DNA from: Asterias amurensis
Taxonomy: Eukaryota; Echinodermata; Asteroidea; Forcipulatida; Asteriidae
Reading direction: 5' to 3'
Assembly (NCBI RefSeq): GCF_032118995.1
Contig: NC_092661.1
Location: 16,315,006 to 16,379,005 of the forward strand
DNA length: 64,000 bases
Shown one piece after another: positions 42,617-57,000 of the stretch (position 1 is the first letter of the stretch; each line of letters begins with the position of its first letter). The position numbers were made by a program, and so were the translations under genes. The notes under the pieces were generated by a model. The model searched no databases. It worked only from the letters and a program-made list of their open reading frames with translations, and had not been told where the DNA came from.

Positions 42617-45600
42617 ATGGCGTCTAGTGCAATGCTGAAGGTAAACCATAATTTGTAAAATGTAGAGATAGTGGACGTGGTTTGATATTATTATTTGATT
42701 TCGTATTTTTTGATGGGAACACAAACGCACACACAGCCTGCGCTTGCGCCTACGCAATATTATTGAAACTGATTGATCTGTGTGATTGAATGACATTAAT
42801 TTTGTTGTCATTAAGAAAATATACTGCCAAATATACCCCTATTTTAGTATTTTGTGTTTATTATCATTCAGTTCATTTGTTTTTATTTTATTATTCATTT
42901 AAATTAATTCAATTTCAATTCATGTTCATGAAATCATATTTTTAATGATTTAGTTAAATTGTTTTTACACTACAGTTCCAGCAGTTAATGTTTTTCTAAT
43001 CCTATTCCTATGTCCTATAGTTTTAGTAGTTAATCAAATATTTTGTTTACTTGTAAGTTCTCTTCTCTATTCTATTTCTAATGCTTTTTTTAATGTTTCT
43101 TTGTTGATGATAATAATGAAGTGTTTTTTTAATTCTCAGGAGTAATGGTAGAGCGTGTATGAATAACGAAGAACTTAACTATCAATCAATGCCCTTTCGG
43201 ATGGAACCCAATCAATAACTTAATTAAGTTAAAAAGAGTTTTAGTTGCGATAACGTAACCCTCCTCCCAACGTCCGCTAGGCCGGAGGGTTACGAGATTC
43301 TCTCGAGCGGCAAACGACAATCTGGTCCAACACGTATAATTTCGACAACTAGTCACCAGATTTGCCCCATTTTTACCACTTTAAAAAATCATGACACAAA
43401 TTCTAAGGGCATGAACCTTATCCTCATTGTCTAGTGAACACTCAAAACACCATTGAGAAAATATTTTTGAAGAAAAAGGACAAAAACTTACAAGATCCCG
43501 CCTGGAGCAAAACTGTCACAAATTTCCCAGCTTTAAAATTTGGACCTGCGTCGCATCGCACGTATTTGACTTCCTGATATGTTAACGCTTTATTTTTTGG
43601 TCACCAAGCGCTGAACCACAGGTACCAGCCTATTGGATTGACAAACTGCCGAGCCGCGGCCGAGTTGGACTAAACCATTCTGTGAAAGGGGTGTTACAAG
43701 GCAGTGCTGCGCGCCATTATAAGTGAACGACAGGCAATGTAAACAAACAGCGCACATGCACTGCCTTGTAACACCCCTTTCACAGAATGGTTTAGTCCAA
43801 ATCGGCAGGTTGTCACCGATTCTGTACATTGTTATTGTCTTTGAAGGCAAAGTATACCTGGGTGTTTGGAACTGTTTGATTGTTTTAATCTTGTATTAAA
43901 TTCAATAAAACTATTTTACCTGTTAAAATTTCATTTGAAAACGTGGCTGCTTTGTTTAGATCCATCCGGAGTGAATATGTCCACGCAGGATGATTAACCC
44001 CTAATCGTTTTATGTAATTATCTTTTGTTCTTCTGAGCGCTTAGAGATTTACTTCTTTCTTCTAGGCGCTATACATGTTGTAATTATTAACACAATCTGA
44101 GAAACATTTTTCAGATTTAAACTTCGGGCATAAAAACTGATATTATTTTTAAACACATCATCAAGTTGAGTGTTATGTAGAAGCTTAAGCCTGCCCAGTG
44201 ATTTTTTTCCATATGTTCTGATCTAGCATGCAGGAGCGTAGTTTCTCAGCGCTGGCCAAGCCGGTGTCTCATTTCAGGGTGTCTGCACAGGAGAGACACT
44301 TGCCTTGTGTAACCACATGTAACCACATTACTTCAAAATGAAATGTTTCTCAAAATGCTTTATACTAACACAAATTTGATCTATTACCATTAATTTTAAA
44401 GACACTGGACACTATTGGTGATTGTCAAAGACCAGTCTCCTCACTTTGTGTATCTCAACATATGCATACAAAAACAAACCTGTGAAAATTTTAGATCAAT
44501 TGGACGTCGAAGTTGCGCAATAATAATGAAAGAAAAAACACCCATGTCACACAAAGTTATGTGCGTTATTAGATGCTTGATTTCGAGACCTCAAATTCTA
44601 AATTTGAGGTCTCGAAATCAAATTCAAAAAAATTACCTGTTACTCGAAAACTATGTCACTTGAAAGGGGGCCTTTTCTCACAATGTTTTATACTATCAAC
44701 CTCTCCCCATTACTTGTCACCAAGTAAGGTTTTATGCTAATAATTATTTTGAGTAATTACCAACAGACCAATAGTGTCCAGTGAATCAATCGTTTACCTT
44801 CCCTTTCAGGATAAGATGCAGCTTCAGTTTGAAGACAAATGGGAAGGAATGCGACCCACTGTACTTAAACTACTCAGGCAGGAGAACGTTAGCAAGGCAG
44901 AGTGGCAGGATCTCTTCTGGTAAGGACACTAATGTATCGTCCATGTTCTCCTGAACATGACTATAGAGTCAAACTCGGTTCATACTTCATGAACGCGAAT
45001 GCGAATGCGAAGGGAATTTGACATGAATTTGACGCACAACCCTCTTTTCGCAGCGATATTCGCAAGTGAGTTGAGCAAAGTTGAACTGCTGCAAATTTTT
45101 CGTTGCGAATTTGTGACGTCAACATCCGCCACATCAGCACTCGCAGGAAGTATGAACTGGGCTTAAGCTATTTGAAACTTTTATGAACTGACTCTTTTAT
45201 GAACTGCAGTTAGTAATGATCATATAAGCTAAAGTAGTAGTCTCAGCCGATTTTCTACCTCCAGCCCAGGTAGTAGTCAAAAAGCAGGACAGTTCTTTTC
45301 AGAACTGAGAAGTATCTCGAACAATCCAAAGAAAAAAAACTACTCCACGGTGGTAGAATAACAAACTCTACAGGCTGGCAAGTAGATTCACACATGGTGT
45401 TACCGCAAACTCAATATATATTGATACCTCACCATGCAATGCCTTGCCAGTAGGACCAGTTATTTTACAACAACTGGTCCCCTGGCTTTTGCACTAGTCC
45501 ATTGTTTGAAATAAAACAGTTTAAGGGATGCTTTTCTGTAATAAACCAGCCAGCCAGACTACTTGTAGTGAATTTTGACTGGTTCTCATGTCTTTTAACT

Positions 45601-48600
45601 GGCATTAAGCCAGTTAAGGTAGAACCTTGCGAGGTCTGGAAATTTGTAAATCAAAACAAAAATATTTGTACAAGCCTACATGTACTTTCTTTGCTTTCTT
45701 TCAGGGATGTTCATTCAGTATGTCTGTGGGATGAGAAAGGAGCGTTAAAAGTTCATGCAGCATTAGTGGATGATATCAAAGAATTTGTCCATCAAGCCAA
45801 GGCGGTAAGTTAACAATAAATATAATACACAGTTCCTATATAGCACCTTGTCATATGATGCTGCTGCAAATCTCACATGACTGTTCAGCTTATGTTTGCA
45901 AAACCTTAAAGAAACACGTTGCCTTGGACCAGTCGAGTTGGTCTTTGAAAAGCGTTTGTAACATCTTTCCAACCATACGCTTTTTATTACAAATGGTTTC
46001 AAACGCTTTCTTTTTAAGACCAACTCGTCCGACCCAAGGCGACATGTTCCTTTAAACATAAATGTAAAAGTACCCTTCAATTGCTTATATTCCAACAGCG
46101 AGTATTACGTGATCAAGAAAACACTGCGTTACTGAAGGCTTACATCAGTGAATGGAGTAAGTTTTTCACTCAGTGTAACTACCTTCCGAAGCCTTTCGGC
46201 CCTCTAGAGACGGCACTGACACAGATGAGCGCTGGTTCTCAACAGAAGAAGAATGTACAAAATGAAGACACTATAGTGAGAAAGGTAGGCATGAATGTTT
46301 TTTTTTTATTATTTTTTTTTTATGCAAGTCGCCCAAAACAAGGCTAAAAGCCACTCTAGGTTAAGGGCTACAAGGAAGAAAACATAGACATGCAGAAACT
46401 CAGTGGAGCTGAAGGTAGGAATTGACATTCCTCTTAAAAGATGGACGATCATAGGATGAAGGGAAACATGCACCAGGCAAGGAGTTCCAAAGAGATGCAG
46501 TACGAGGGAAAAAGCTACTGGAGTAGCTCTTTGTTCTACATCTCGGCACAGCCACAGTATAAGGATGAGAACAAGCAGAAAGCCTGGTTATGCTGTCTTA
46601 TTTCAATTAGCAGGTTTTGTAAGGTAAAGCAACTGTACACAGAACTGGTTTGTAGTGTGTTGTAATAGTTACAAGGTTGGAGACTTGTTGTTATAAGTTG
46701 AAACACAATGGTTTTATTTGAGCAACTGTAGAACTGGTTGTCTGACATACACTGGGTATACTAGCATATATGAATAAAACATGAGTGTAGACTTGTACAG
46801 GTCCTTCATAAGTATTATCTCAACATAGTGAGCCTACAATCCTGGCCATATCTCGTTGGGCCCCCTCTCCACAGCCCCCGTGCCCCCGTTCAATGTTGCC
46901 TCTTATTGCGCGGTCTGCACTGCCATCTATACTGAGCGGGGGAGGGGGGAGGGGGAGAGAATGTTAATAGTCATGTTGCGAATGGGTGGCCCAAGCATTT
47001 TGCCCGGGATTGTAGCTGCTTTCATTTATGATATCGTACAATGTAGTGGATGTTAGCATAGTTTATACATGTATGTACTTTATATCATTCAGAATCACAA
47101 TTGGTGATAATGAATGGCCAAACAGTACCAGCCTTCAATTTCACCGAACTCTTCCTAACTTAAGATTAATGTAAGGACTTAAGACGAGTTAAGTTTTGTA
47201 TTCAAAGATGTACGACGCATTGAACCCATCCTTAGTTAAGATGAATCCTAACTCGAGATAGGATTAATCCTAGCGTTTCGTGAAGTTGGCTGCAGGGTCA
47301 TTAACGTTGCCTTTATTTCTCAGTTAATGCTAGAGAGTTGGAACGACCACATCTTCAACAACATCAAGCAACGCTTACAAGACAGTGCAATGAAACTGGT
47401 GCTAGCAGAGAGGAACGGAGAGGCCTTTGAGAAACAGCTGGTCATCGGAGTCAGGGAGTCGTACGGTAAGTGTCTCTTGAAACAATAGACCGATCCATTA
47501 AAGGGAAGGTACACGTTTGGTAATCAAGTATCACTCAAAATTGCGGGGTTTTCCTTTGACTCCCATAAATGGCCGACCGTGTTAGTTCGCAAATTTGTAT
47601 GGATCATTGTATTCTACTTTTAAATCATCTTTCTAACCATATGCATTTTATAACAAACGGTTACAAATGCTTTTCAAAGACCAACTCGACCGATCCAAGG
47701 CAACGTGTTCCTTTAAAATCAATGGCATTTGTATCTATGGTCATTGTACTTTATTTTACAAAGCATTCCTTAAACTTTCTTTTAAATTTTTATTGATATA
47801 TTTTGTATTTCTGTCTTCAGTTAACCTATGCGCAAATGTTGACGACCGATTGCAAATTTATCGCGATAACTTTGAAAGAGCGTACCTTGAAGCTACGGAT
47901 ACGTTCTATAAGAGAGTCGGACCGGAATACCTGCTGGATAATGGAGTGCAAAACTTCATGAAATTTGTAAGTTGAATTTATTTTTATGAATGTGCGCTCC
48001 TGCATTTTAATGGGAACCTGCATTGTAATGGTCAAAAAGCAGTATCTTCTCTTAGTTTATCTCAGCATATGCATAAAGCAACAAATCTGTGAAAATTTGG
48101 GCTCGATTGGTCATCGCAGTTGCAAGAGAATAATGAAGGAAAAACACCCTTGTTGCACACATTTGTGTGCTTTCAGATGCCTATAAATAAAAGGCTTCAG
48201 GCCTGAAGTCTTTTAATATTTGAGTGAGAAATTACATCTTTCTCAATAGATACTTTAGAGGGAGCCATTTCTCACAATGTTTTATTCTATCGACATCTCA
48301 TCATTGCTCGTTACCAATTATACATTCTTATTGTAATATATATTGAGAAAATAGAATTAGATTCTAAATACCAAATGTGTCCAGTGCCTTTCGAAGAAGA
48401 TAAAAAAAGTTTCAATTATTTTTTTGTTTTCCCTGGCAGGCTGAGAATAAATTGAAAGAAGAAGAAATGAGAGCTCAGAGGTATCTAGAAATCTGCAAAG
48501 GTAGCAACTCCAAAGTGGCAGTAAGTCCATTCATTGTTCGTTCAAAATGAAACAGTGAGAGAGCAGGGCCCAATTTCATAGAGCTGCTAAGCACAAAAAT

Positions 48601-50430
48601 TTGCTTAGCATGAAATGTCTTCCTTGATAAAAACAGGATAACCAAATTTCAATTTATTGCATATTGCTTGTTAATGGTATTCAGCTGTTGTTTGCTTATC
48701 CTGAAAATCTTTTGGAAATTTGGTTGGTAATACTGTTTTTATTAAGGAATAAATTTCATGCTAAGCACATTTTTGTGCTGAGCAGCTCTATGAAAGTGGG
48801 CCCAGGCCTTGAGCCTCGCTCTTGAAGGGGCATAGCAATTCTTCTCTTGTAAGAGGCACCTCTAGGAGGAAAATGCAGAAGCACGGGGCACCACGGCAGT
48901 TGCTGTGGTTACTGTGGGCTATTTCGAGGACTGAGGGAGTGTGGACAATTTATGTACTAGTCAAAAAGTCTGTGATTTAAATATTTATCTTTTGATTTTG
49001 GCTGGTATTATAATTTACAAATGGATAATCTTTCCAGTTTGTTGACAGATTGACGGTGAAACCTTTTCTGTTGACTTTATATTAGTATGAGTTATACTTG
49101 TGTATTGTTATTCAGCCATGCTACTTTGATATGATTTCCAATTTATAATTTTGCACTCAGTCCAGACAATCAGTAAGATTGTTATTAAATAGCGTGAACA
49201 AGTCGTTAGAGGTCAATTGAACCAATACACATGATGTCATCATCACAATAAATCTTGGTTCTGATTTTTCATGATTCAAAAACATTTCAAAACGGCTGTA
49301 ATATGATGATTTTTCGTTGTTTTCCCTTGTAGTTGTCAGAATGTTGCGTGCAAGCCTTAGTGAGCTCCTTCAAGGAAGAGATTCTTAGAGAATGTGCTCC
49401 TATGATCAAGAGTAACGAAACGGAAAGTAAGTATACAAGATTTTGTATATTGACCCATTTCACCTGACGTCATCATCAGAATAATCTTGGATGTGCCATT
49501 TTGGTGGTCAATGTCAATGTGTGTTATTCAGTAAAGTGAGCATTTTTAGGTGACGCGGCGTTTACACGTAAGCCTATTGACCACCAACAAGGTGAGCGTG
49601 GTATCAGTCGCTGCGTGTGATGCGCGTGCAAGGGGTCAATACTATGCAGTGGCCATGTTAAGGTTGCTTTGGCTGGATGCAAAAAGCACCTTGACATGCC
49701 TGAGGCTCAACAACATTGAGCACATTCAAGTGCGCACACTAGTCGACTACTGACCAGCAAAGACTTGCGCAGTGACGCACTCACTCTAACGACTGGTTGG
49801 AAGCCTCGTCAACCAACACGGTATTCAACATTCCACCATCCACTTGCCTACTGTGTTTTTCGCTAAAGTGTCACTGGTTCCCCTCTGTGCTTCACACACT
49901 AGCATGAAAAAGGCTTTTGGGACCAGTGAAGAAACCATGGTTATGAGGCTGTTTCCAAATGGTCAATTGTTAGTTGTTCGTTTCCATTGTTCTATGCTTT
50001 TTAATTACTTTTATAACTGTTCAAATTTGTCCACCCCCTGCAGTTTTGCTCTTAGATAGAGTTACTTGCCTGTTTACAATGTCATTTCATATGTGTCCCC
50101 TTATCCGAATTTTGTTGTATTGCTCTTTAACCATTTTGATGTATACACTTGCTTTTTTAATGTGTATCATTGTATGTGTGTTTATCTGTGTATGTCTATG
50201 CTTGTTTGCCTTTTAAAATTGTTTAGTGATTTGTATTATCTTCTGCGCTTTTTTACATGCCCCCTCTTGCCTTAATGTATTTTAAGGGTTTTAGGAGACA
50301 TACCCTTTTTGGCGACAGTTATTTTTTAAAGTTTTATGCTCTCCTGGGCACCCCTCTGTTCTTTTACTTTGTTTTCTTAAATATTTTTAATGTATGTACA
50401 TGTGCTTGTAAATGTGATTGCCCGAATAAA

Positions 50431-50479
<49 letters not shown>

Positions 50480-50658
50480 GTTGTTATTGTTATTGTTATT
50501 GTTATTGTTATTGTTATTGTTATTGTTATTGTTATTGTTATTGTTATTGTTATTGTTATTGTTATTGTTATTGTTATTGTTATTGTTATTGTTATTGTTA
50601 TTGTTATTGTTATTGTTATTGTTATTGTTATTGTTATTGTTATTGTTATTGTTATTGT

Positions 50659-50693
<35 letters not shown>

Positions 50694-53600
50694 CATTATT
50701 ATTATTGTTTGGCATGTTGAGTGGCTTGGTGAAGAGGTTCATCAGACATGTCAGAGAGTTGCTGTTGTTAGGTTCACATAGGTACTATACCTATACAATA
50801 AGGTTCTTTAGGTTGGGTGGTCTTGTCCAGAAGTGTTGAGCGAGAAGAGTGTCATGCCTAGTTGCATGTCTGATCAGTTTTAATATTTGCTTAAATTTTT
50901 TATTTACAGAGCTCCATTTGATGTTTCGGTTAATGGACAGAGTACCTGATGGTATCAATCCAATGTTAAGAGATCTAGAACACCATATAATGGAGGCTGG
51001 TCTGGCGGACATGGTAGCTGCGGCAGATATCATTACATCGGTAAACAACAAAAACACAATTCATTCAGTATTTTATTATTTGAGGAAGTGTCGTGACCGA
51101 AGGGTTAAGAGCTCCAAATTCAAACTCTAGTGTTTCTGATCAGCAGAGTGTGGGTTCGAATCCCAAGCCGTGACGATTGTGTCCTTAAGCAAGACATAAG
51201 CATTGCTTTCGAACTTCGGATGAGGCATAAAGGTCCTGTGTGTTGTTATACATTTTTCCTTTTTGTTATTACGTGAGGAAGGTGTTTTTTGTTTTGTATT
51301 TTGTGTCACTCTAGTTTGAAAAATTATTTGATGATTAATTGTCCATTGAAGCTATTATTATTTACATTGCCAAATACATATTTTTTCATTAAATGTTTGA
51401 AAAGAAAATTAAAATGTATGATTAGGGTTTTAAATAATATCTTTTGTTCTATGCATTTATCCTCATATTTGGTGCTCCATAATGGGCATGGTGATGCCCC
51501 CCCCCCCACTTTTGTGTCTTGGTTGTGTGCTTGGAATCTAAGGATTTACGCAAACCCTGAACGTCATTTCTTATTTTTTCCTAGGATTCCGAGAAGTACG
51601 TGGAGCAACTTCTAGAGTTATTCACTCGGTTTAGTACACTAGTCCGAGATGCATTCAATGATGACCCGAGATTCCTAACGTCAAGAGATAAGGTAAACAA
51701 ACAAAGCTGTTAGTTTGTAAATAAATACCTTGTTTACTTTGTATATTTTTGTTTGTATTTCCAGGTTATTTGTTCTGTACATTTCATCGTTGTTTTTTCA
51801 GCGCCTTGGAATGTGTTTAGTCATAGATAGATGACCCTTTAGAAATTTGTACTATAAGTTTTGTTGTATAAGGCTGTGTCTAAAACGGCGACTGCGTCTA
51901 TAGCTACGGCTATATCAGCGTGTGTCTGCATATTCTTCAAACCTGGCAAACGCACTAATCTAGCCGGAGCCGTATATTGGGAGAGTTGCGACATGGGGGG
52001 ACCAGTTATTTTGGTCACGTGGTTGCTGGGCGCCATTTTCGGTCCCAAAAAAATGTGATATGGCCTCAGTTTGCATGTAATCTCACTATTTATAACTGAA
52101 GGTGATTTATCAGAATGATTCTTAACGGTAACACTGATCTGATTTGATATATTTTGATCTGATTTTGTACATCGAAACTGGATTCACCTGATTGTAGACG
52201 TACTAGCTACCTCTGGACAAAAGAATATTTTATTTATTTATTTATTTCCTCAGAACCTCAAAACAATGAAGAAGATAAAAAAAAAAAAAAAAAAGTACAA
52301 TATTGTTTTGGTTGTTCGTGTGTTTTGTTAATTGGTAATTGCTTGTAATTATTTGTGTAAAGCGGTGTGGTACCTTTTGTGTGTAAGGAAGCTATATAAA
52401 TGTCACGTTTTTATTATTTCTATTGTACCCGTGTATAGATGTGTGAGAAGCACTCTGCACTCAGTGATTTCCAAGATTTTCCTGTTCACCACATGGGTGG
52501 GAGGGTAAAATAAAGAACAACAAAAACAGACGATTTTCATGTGAAATTTGAAGTTTTTAACAATGTGCACATCTTCAATGAAAACGTACTTCATTTATCA
52601 ATAATAATGTTTGCCCTCTGAATTGCAGGCTTACAAACATGTAGTTAACGACACAAAAGTCTTCAGACTCGATCTTCCAGCTAAAAGTAAAAGGTAATAC
52701 TACTTTCTTCAGCATGACTCCTACCTTAAAGCCATTGGACACTTTCGGTAAACAGTTTTGTCCAAAGGCCCACACTTCGTGTATCACAACTTATGTATAA
52801 AATAACAAACCTTTGGAAAATTTAGGCTCAATCGGTCATCGGAGTCGGGAGAAAATAACGGGAAAACCCACCCTTGTTTCCGCACGTTTCGCCTTGTCAT
52901 GACATGTGTTTAAAATAAATCCGTAATTGTCGATATCGAGAATTGATAATTGTTTTAATGTTTCCTCAAAAAGTAAAGCATTTCATTGAATGATATTTCA
53001 AGAGAAGTCTTTCACCATTACCTTCTGTTAACCCTGTAAGTTATTTGTAAATTAATTTGTGAACTTTTTTTTTTTTTTTTTTTTTTCTTTCCCCGAAAGT
53101 GTATAATGGCTTTAATCATGTAGAAATGTAAAGTTAATTGCTATGGAAAGACGAAGGGATTTAATTTGACGATGATTGTTTAATCTCCCTTCCTTTGTGT
53201 TGTCTATCTCTCTTAGTATAAGTAGTAAGACGCAGCCTGAGTCCAAGTGTCCAGAACTTCTTGCCAATTACTGCGACCTACTCCTTAGGAAAACCCCCCT
53301 CAGTAAGAAACTTACATCGGAAGAGATCGAGATGAAACTCAGGAATGTGGTAAGGAAACATTGACTTTAAAAGGCAGCAGACACTATTGGTAATTACTCA
53401 AAGTAATCTCAAAATTAATGGATTCGGAAACCATTTTTACCCGTAAATACCCAATTTTACATTTCGTTGAAAACCTGTGAAATTGAAAGTGTAATTTATA
53501 AATTTGGAAAATGTGTGGTGGTCGGAACTACCAGTGTAAATTCTTCCAGTGGTGGTTTGGGAATCCTGAATGCTGGGGTGGATTTCACAAAGAGTTAGGA

Positions 53601-53995
53601 CTAGTCCTAACTTAGGACTAGTCCTAGAAGATATCAAAAACGTACAGCTAGTCCTAAGTTAGGAAGAGTAACTCGTCCTAACTCAAGATAAGACTAGTCT
53701 TAACTCTTTGTGAAATCGACCCCTGCGCAGATTTTCCGGCACTGACCACTGTGGGCAAAACCCTGAACATGGAAGGGGGCTTGATTAAGTGTGAAAGGCA
53801 TATTGACTGTTTTGTGTGTTTTCTGGCCTGTGACGTCAGAGAAGCAGAGTCTACTTCGATCTTCAAGCGGTCTCTCAAAACGTTTTTGTTTCCCCACTGA
53901 GAGCCTCCTGTAATTTTCTTTTGTATTGCTTTCTACTTATGTTATTTTGTTTTTCTTGTGAGGCGCTGTGTTAATTGTAGAGCGCCATAGAAATG

Positions 53996-54054
<59 letters not shown>

Positions 54055-57000
54055 CATTTCTTCTACGTGTATCTGTGCAGCTATTGGTACTGAAGTATGT
54101 GCAGAACAAAGACGTGTTTATGCGTTATCACAAAGCCCACCTGACGAGGAGGTTAATATTGGATACATCGGCAGACAGTGAGAAGGAAGAGAACATGGTG
54201 GAATGGCTTAGGGTAAGGATCTGAACATCTCAGAGTCCATTCATTGTTTTCTTGCAAATATTTTCCTGCCGATATGTACATACAATATTGTAATTGTTGA
54301 TAATTTGTATAATATTTCTACTGTCATCGTTTTGATTCTGACTCTAGGAGGTCGGCATGCCAGCGGACTACGTCAACAAACTTGCAAGAATGTTTCAAGA
54401 CATCAAAGTCAGCGAAGATCTCAACCAGGCTTTTAAGGAGCTCCATAGGAATAATTACGACAGTGTAGCAGGTATGATTAACCCTTTAAAGCCATTGGAC
54501 ACTTTCGGTAAACAGTATTTTCCAAGTCCCACACTTCGTGTATCACAACTTCTATATAAATTAACAAACCTGTGAAAATTTAGGCTCAATCGGTCATCGG
54601 AGTCGGGAGAAAATCACGGGAAAACCCACCCTTGTTTCTGCATGTTTCGCCGTGTCATGACATGTGTTTAAAATAAATCCGTAATTCGTGATATCGAGAA
54701 TTTATATTGTTTTAATGTTTTCTCAAAAAGTAAAGCATTTCATGGAATAATATTTCAAGAAAAGTCTTTCACCATTACCTTCTGTAAACCCTGTAAGTTA
54801 TTTGTAATTCTGTGAACTTAACAAAAAAGAATTCTGTACCGAAAGTGTCCAATGGTTTTAATAATAACAATAATAAAAACATTTTTAAAGCGCCTAATGC
54901 AAAAGCCTCTAAGGGCCTAAAGAGAACAATGACATACAATAAGTTAAATATACAATTACAAATAAGCAGTTTTCAAAATAAGCAGCAAATAGGTTTTTAA
55001 CAGAAAAAAGCCGCTGTACTTTTACTAAGTAAGTTTTAGGAGTGGTTACCAAACCTATACCTTTCCTTTAACTAAGCCTTTTTGTAACTTTCTCGGCAGA
55101 CAATATCAACATCAAGATCCTGAACGCCGGTGCTTGGTCGAGGAGCTGTGAACGAGTCCCTGTGTCACTTTCTCTGGAACTAGAAGATTTTATCCCCGAA
55201 GTGGAAGAGTTCTATCGCAATAAGCACAGCGGGCGGAAGCTGCAGTGGCATCATCTCATGTCGAATGGCATAGTAAGTGCTAACCTTTGACCTAGGGTCA
55301 TTCTTAAGTTCATGTCACATAGGCCAATTTTATTGAGTTTAAACAGATTTCTCCCATAGCATTCCAGTCTGTTTTTTGTAAATGTTTTCTTGTTACCTAT
55401 TTGTCTTGTCTCCTTGTTGGTAGTTTGTCTGCCTAGGCTGTCTTCTACAAGTCTTTGCTTAATCTGACAGCCCCATAGACCTTCATCATGGCGTAACAAT
55501 TTTGAATTTCTCCCATTGATATCAATGTTACCAAACCGAGGTTGGAAGAACAAAAAAGTCTGGTTCCTGTTTGCAAAATGATTATTAGCATTCATTATTG
55601 TTGTTCGATACAAGGAACATGACCAAGATGGAGGTAGCATGATAAAGGTTTATACTCTTTTTGTTTTGGTTTACATACATTGTAGATTAACATTTTTTCC
55701 CTCCATCCTCTGTGCTTATGATTGTGCTGATCTATATTATATTTTGTATATGTTATATCTTGAGAAGAGTAGTAAGACATAAATGTTGATTTCAATTGAA
55801 CTGAATTGAAATAAAAGTGAAACAACCACTGACCACTTGCACTGTATGGAAAAGGAACACTTTGGCAGCGCAAGACACGGTTTCCTAGCTGGAAATCTCT
55901 GAGCTGAAAATGATGAGAAAACTGAAACGTGAATGGATTTGTCTTGTTGGAGATTGCCTGGAAATGGTTGCCTGTAGATTTTTATTTTCTTGCAACTTCG
56001 ATGACCAATGGGAGACTTTTGGGACAATTGGTGGCAGCAGACTAACCAGGTAAAATCCATTGTTATCGGGAATGTGCGCATGTTCAGGACTACGTAAACA
56101 ATGGCAATTTACCTGGTAAGTCTGCTGCCACCTAGTGTTCCAAAGTCTCACATTGAGCACAAATTTTCACAGGATTGTTATTTTATATGCATATGTTGGT
56201 ATGTGGTCTTTGACATTTACCAAAAGTACATGTATACACTGCACATGTGTTAATATCGGATAAATTTGTTTCCCCTTTTTTGTTGTACTGGCATACATCA
56301 AAAGATACCTCTCTGCAACATTTTTAGTTTCTTTTTGAACCCAAAGCCAACAGTTTCATTTTGTGTAAAAAATTACAATTTTGTCTCCATTTTGATCAAA
56401 GATCACATTTAGGAATGAAATTGGTGTGTTTGACCTGGAGGTCACGACCTTTCAGATGGCAGTACTCTTCGCTTGGAATCAGAGACCGAAAGACAGGATT
56501 ACGCTGGAGAATCTGCGGCTAGCGACGGAGCTTCCGGACAGTGAGCTAAGGAAAACGTTATGGGTAAGTAGTGGTTAGTAGAGGTGTATTTTTTTTAATT
56601 GGCTTAGAAAAAAAAAAATAAGGGCAAACCCCTGTTTTTGAGGATGCTAACTTAAAGATGTATCTGTTTTATTTGGTTACAGTCCCTCGTAGCATTCGTC
56701 AAGATGAAACGACAGGTTGTTATCTGTCATCCTGAAGCTAAGTCTCCAAAAGATTTCACGGACGCTAGCGTGTTTTGGTTCAATCAACAGTTTGCCGTAA
56801 TGTAAGTATAAGTTTATGTTGTTTTCTATTTGATAAATTCACCAGGGCCCAATTTCATAGAGCTGCTAAGCACGAACATTTGCTTAGAATGAAATTTCTT
56901 CCTTGATAAAAACAGGATTACCAACCAAATTTCCATCTTGTTGCATTTCCTAGTTACTGGTATTCAGCTGTTGTATGGTTTTCTTGAAAATCACGTAGAA

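Noticed and set aside
50257-50839. ORFs of 121-174 codons with YCYC, TITI, VIVI or poly-L runs
   Set aside because: Direct products of the TTGTTA/ATT microsatellite in CUL5 intron 8, open on both strands at once.
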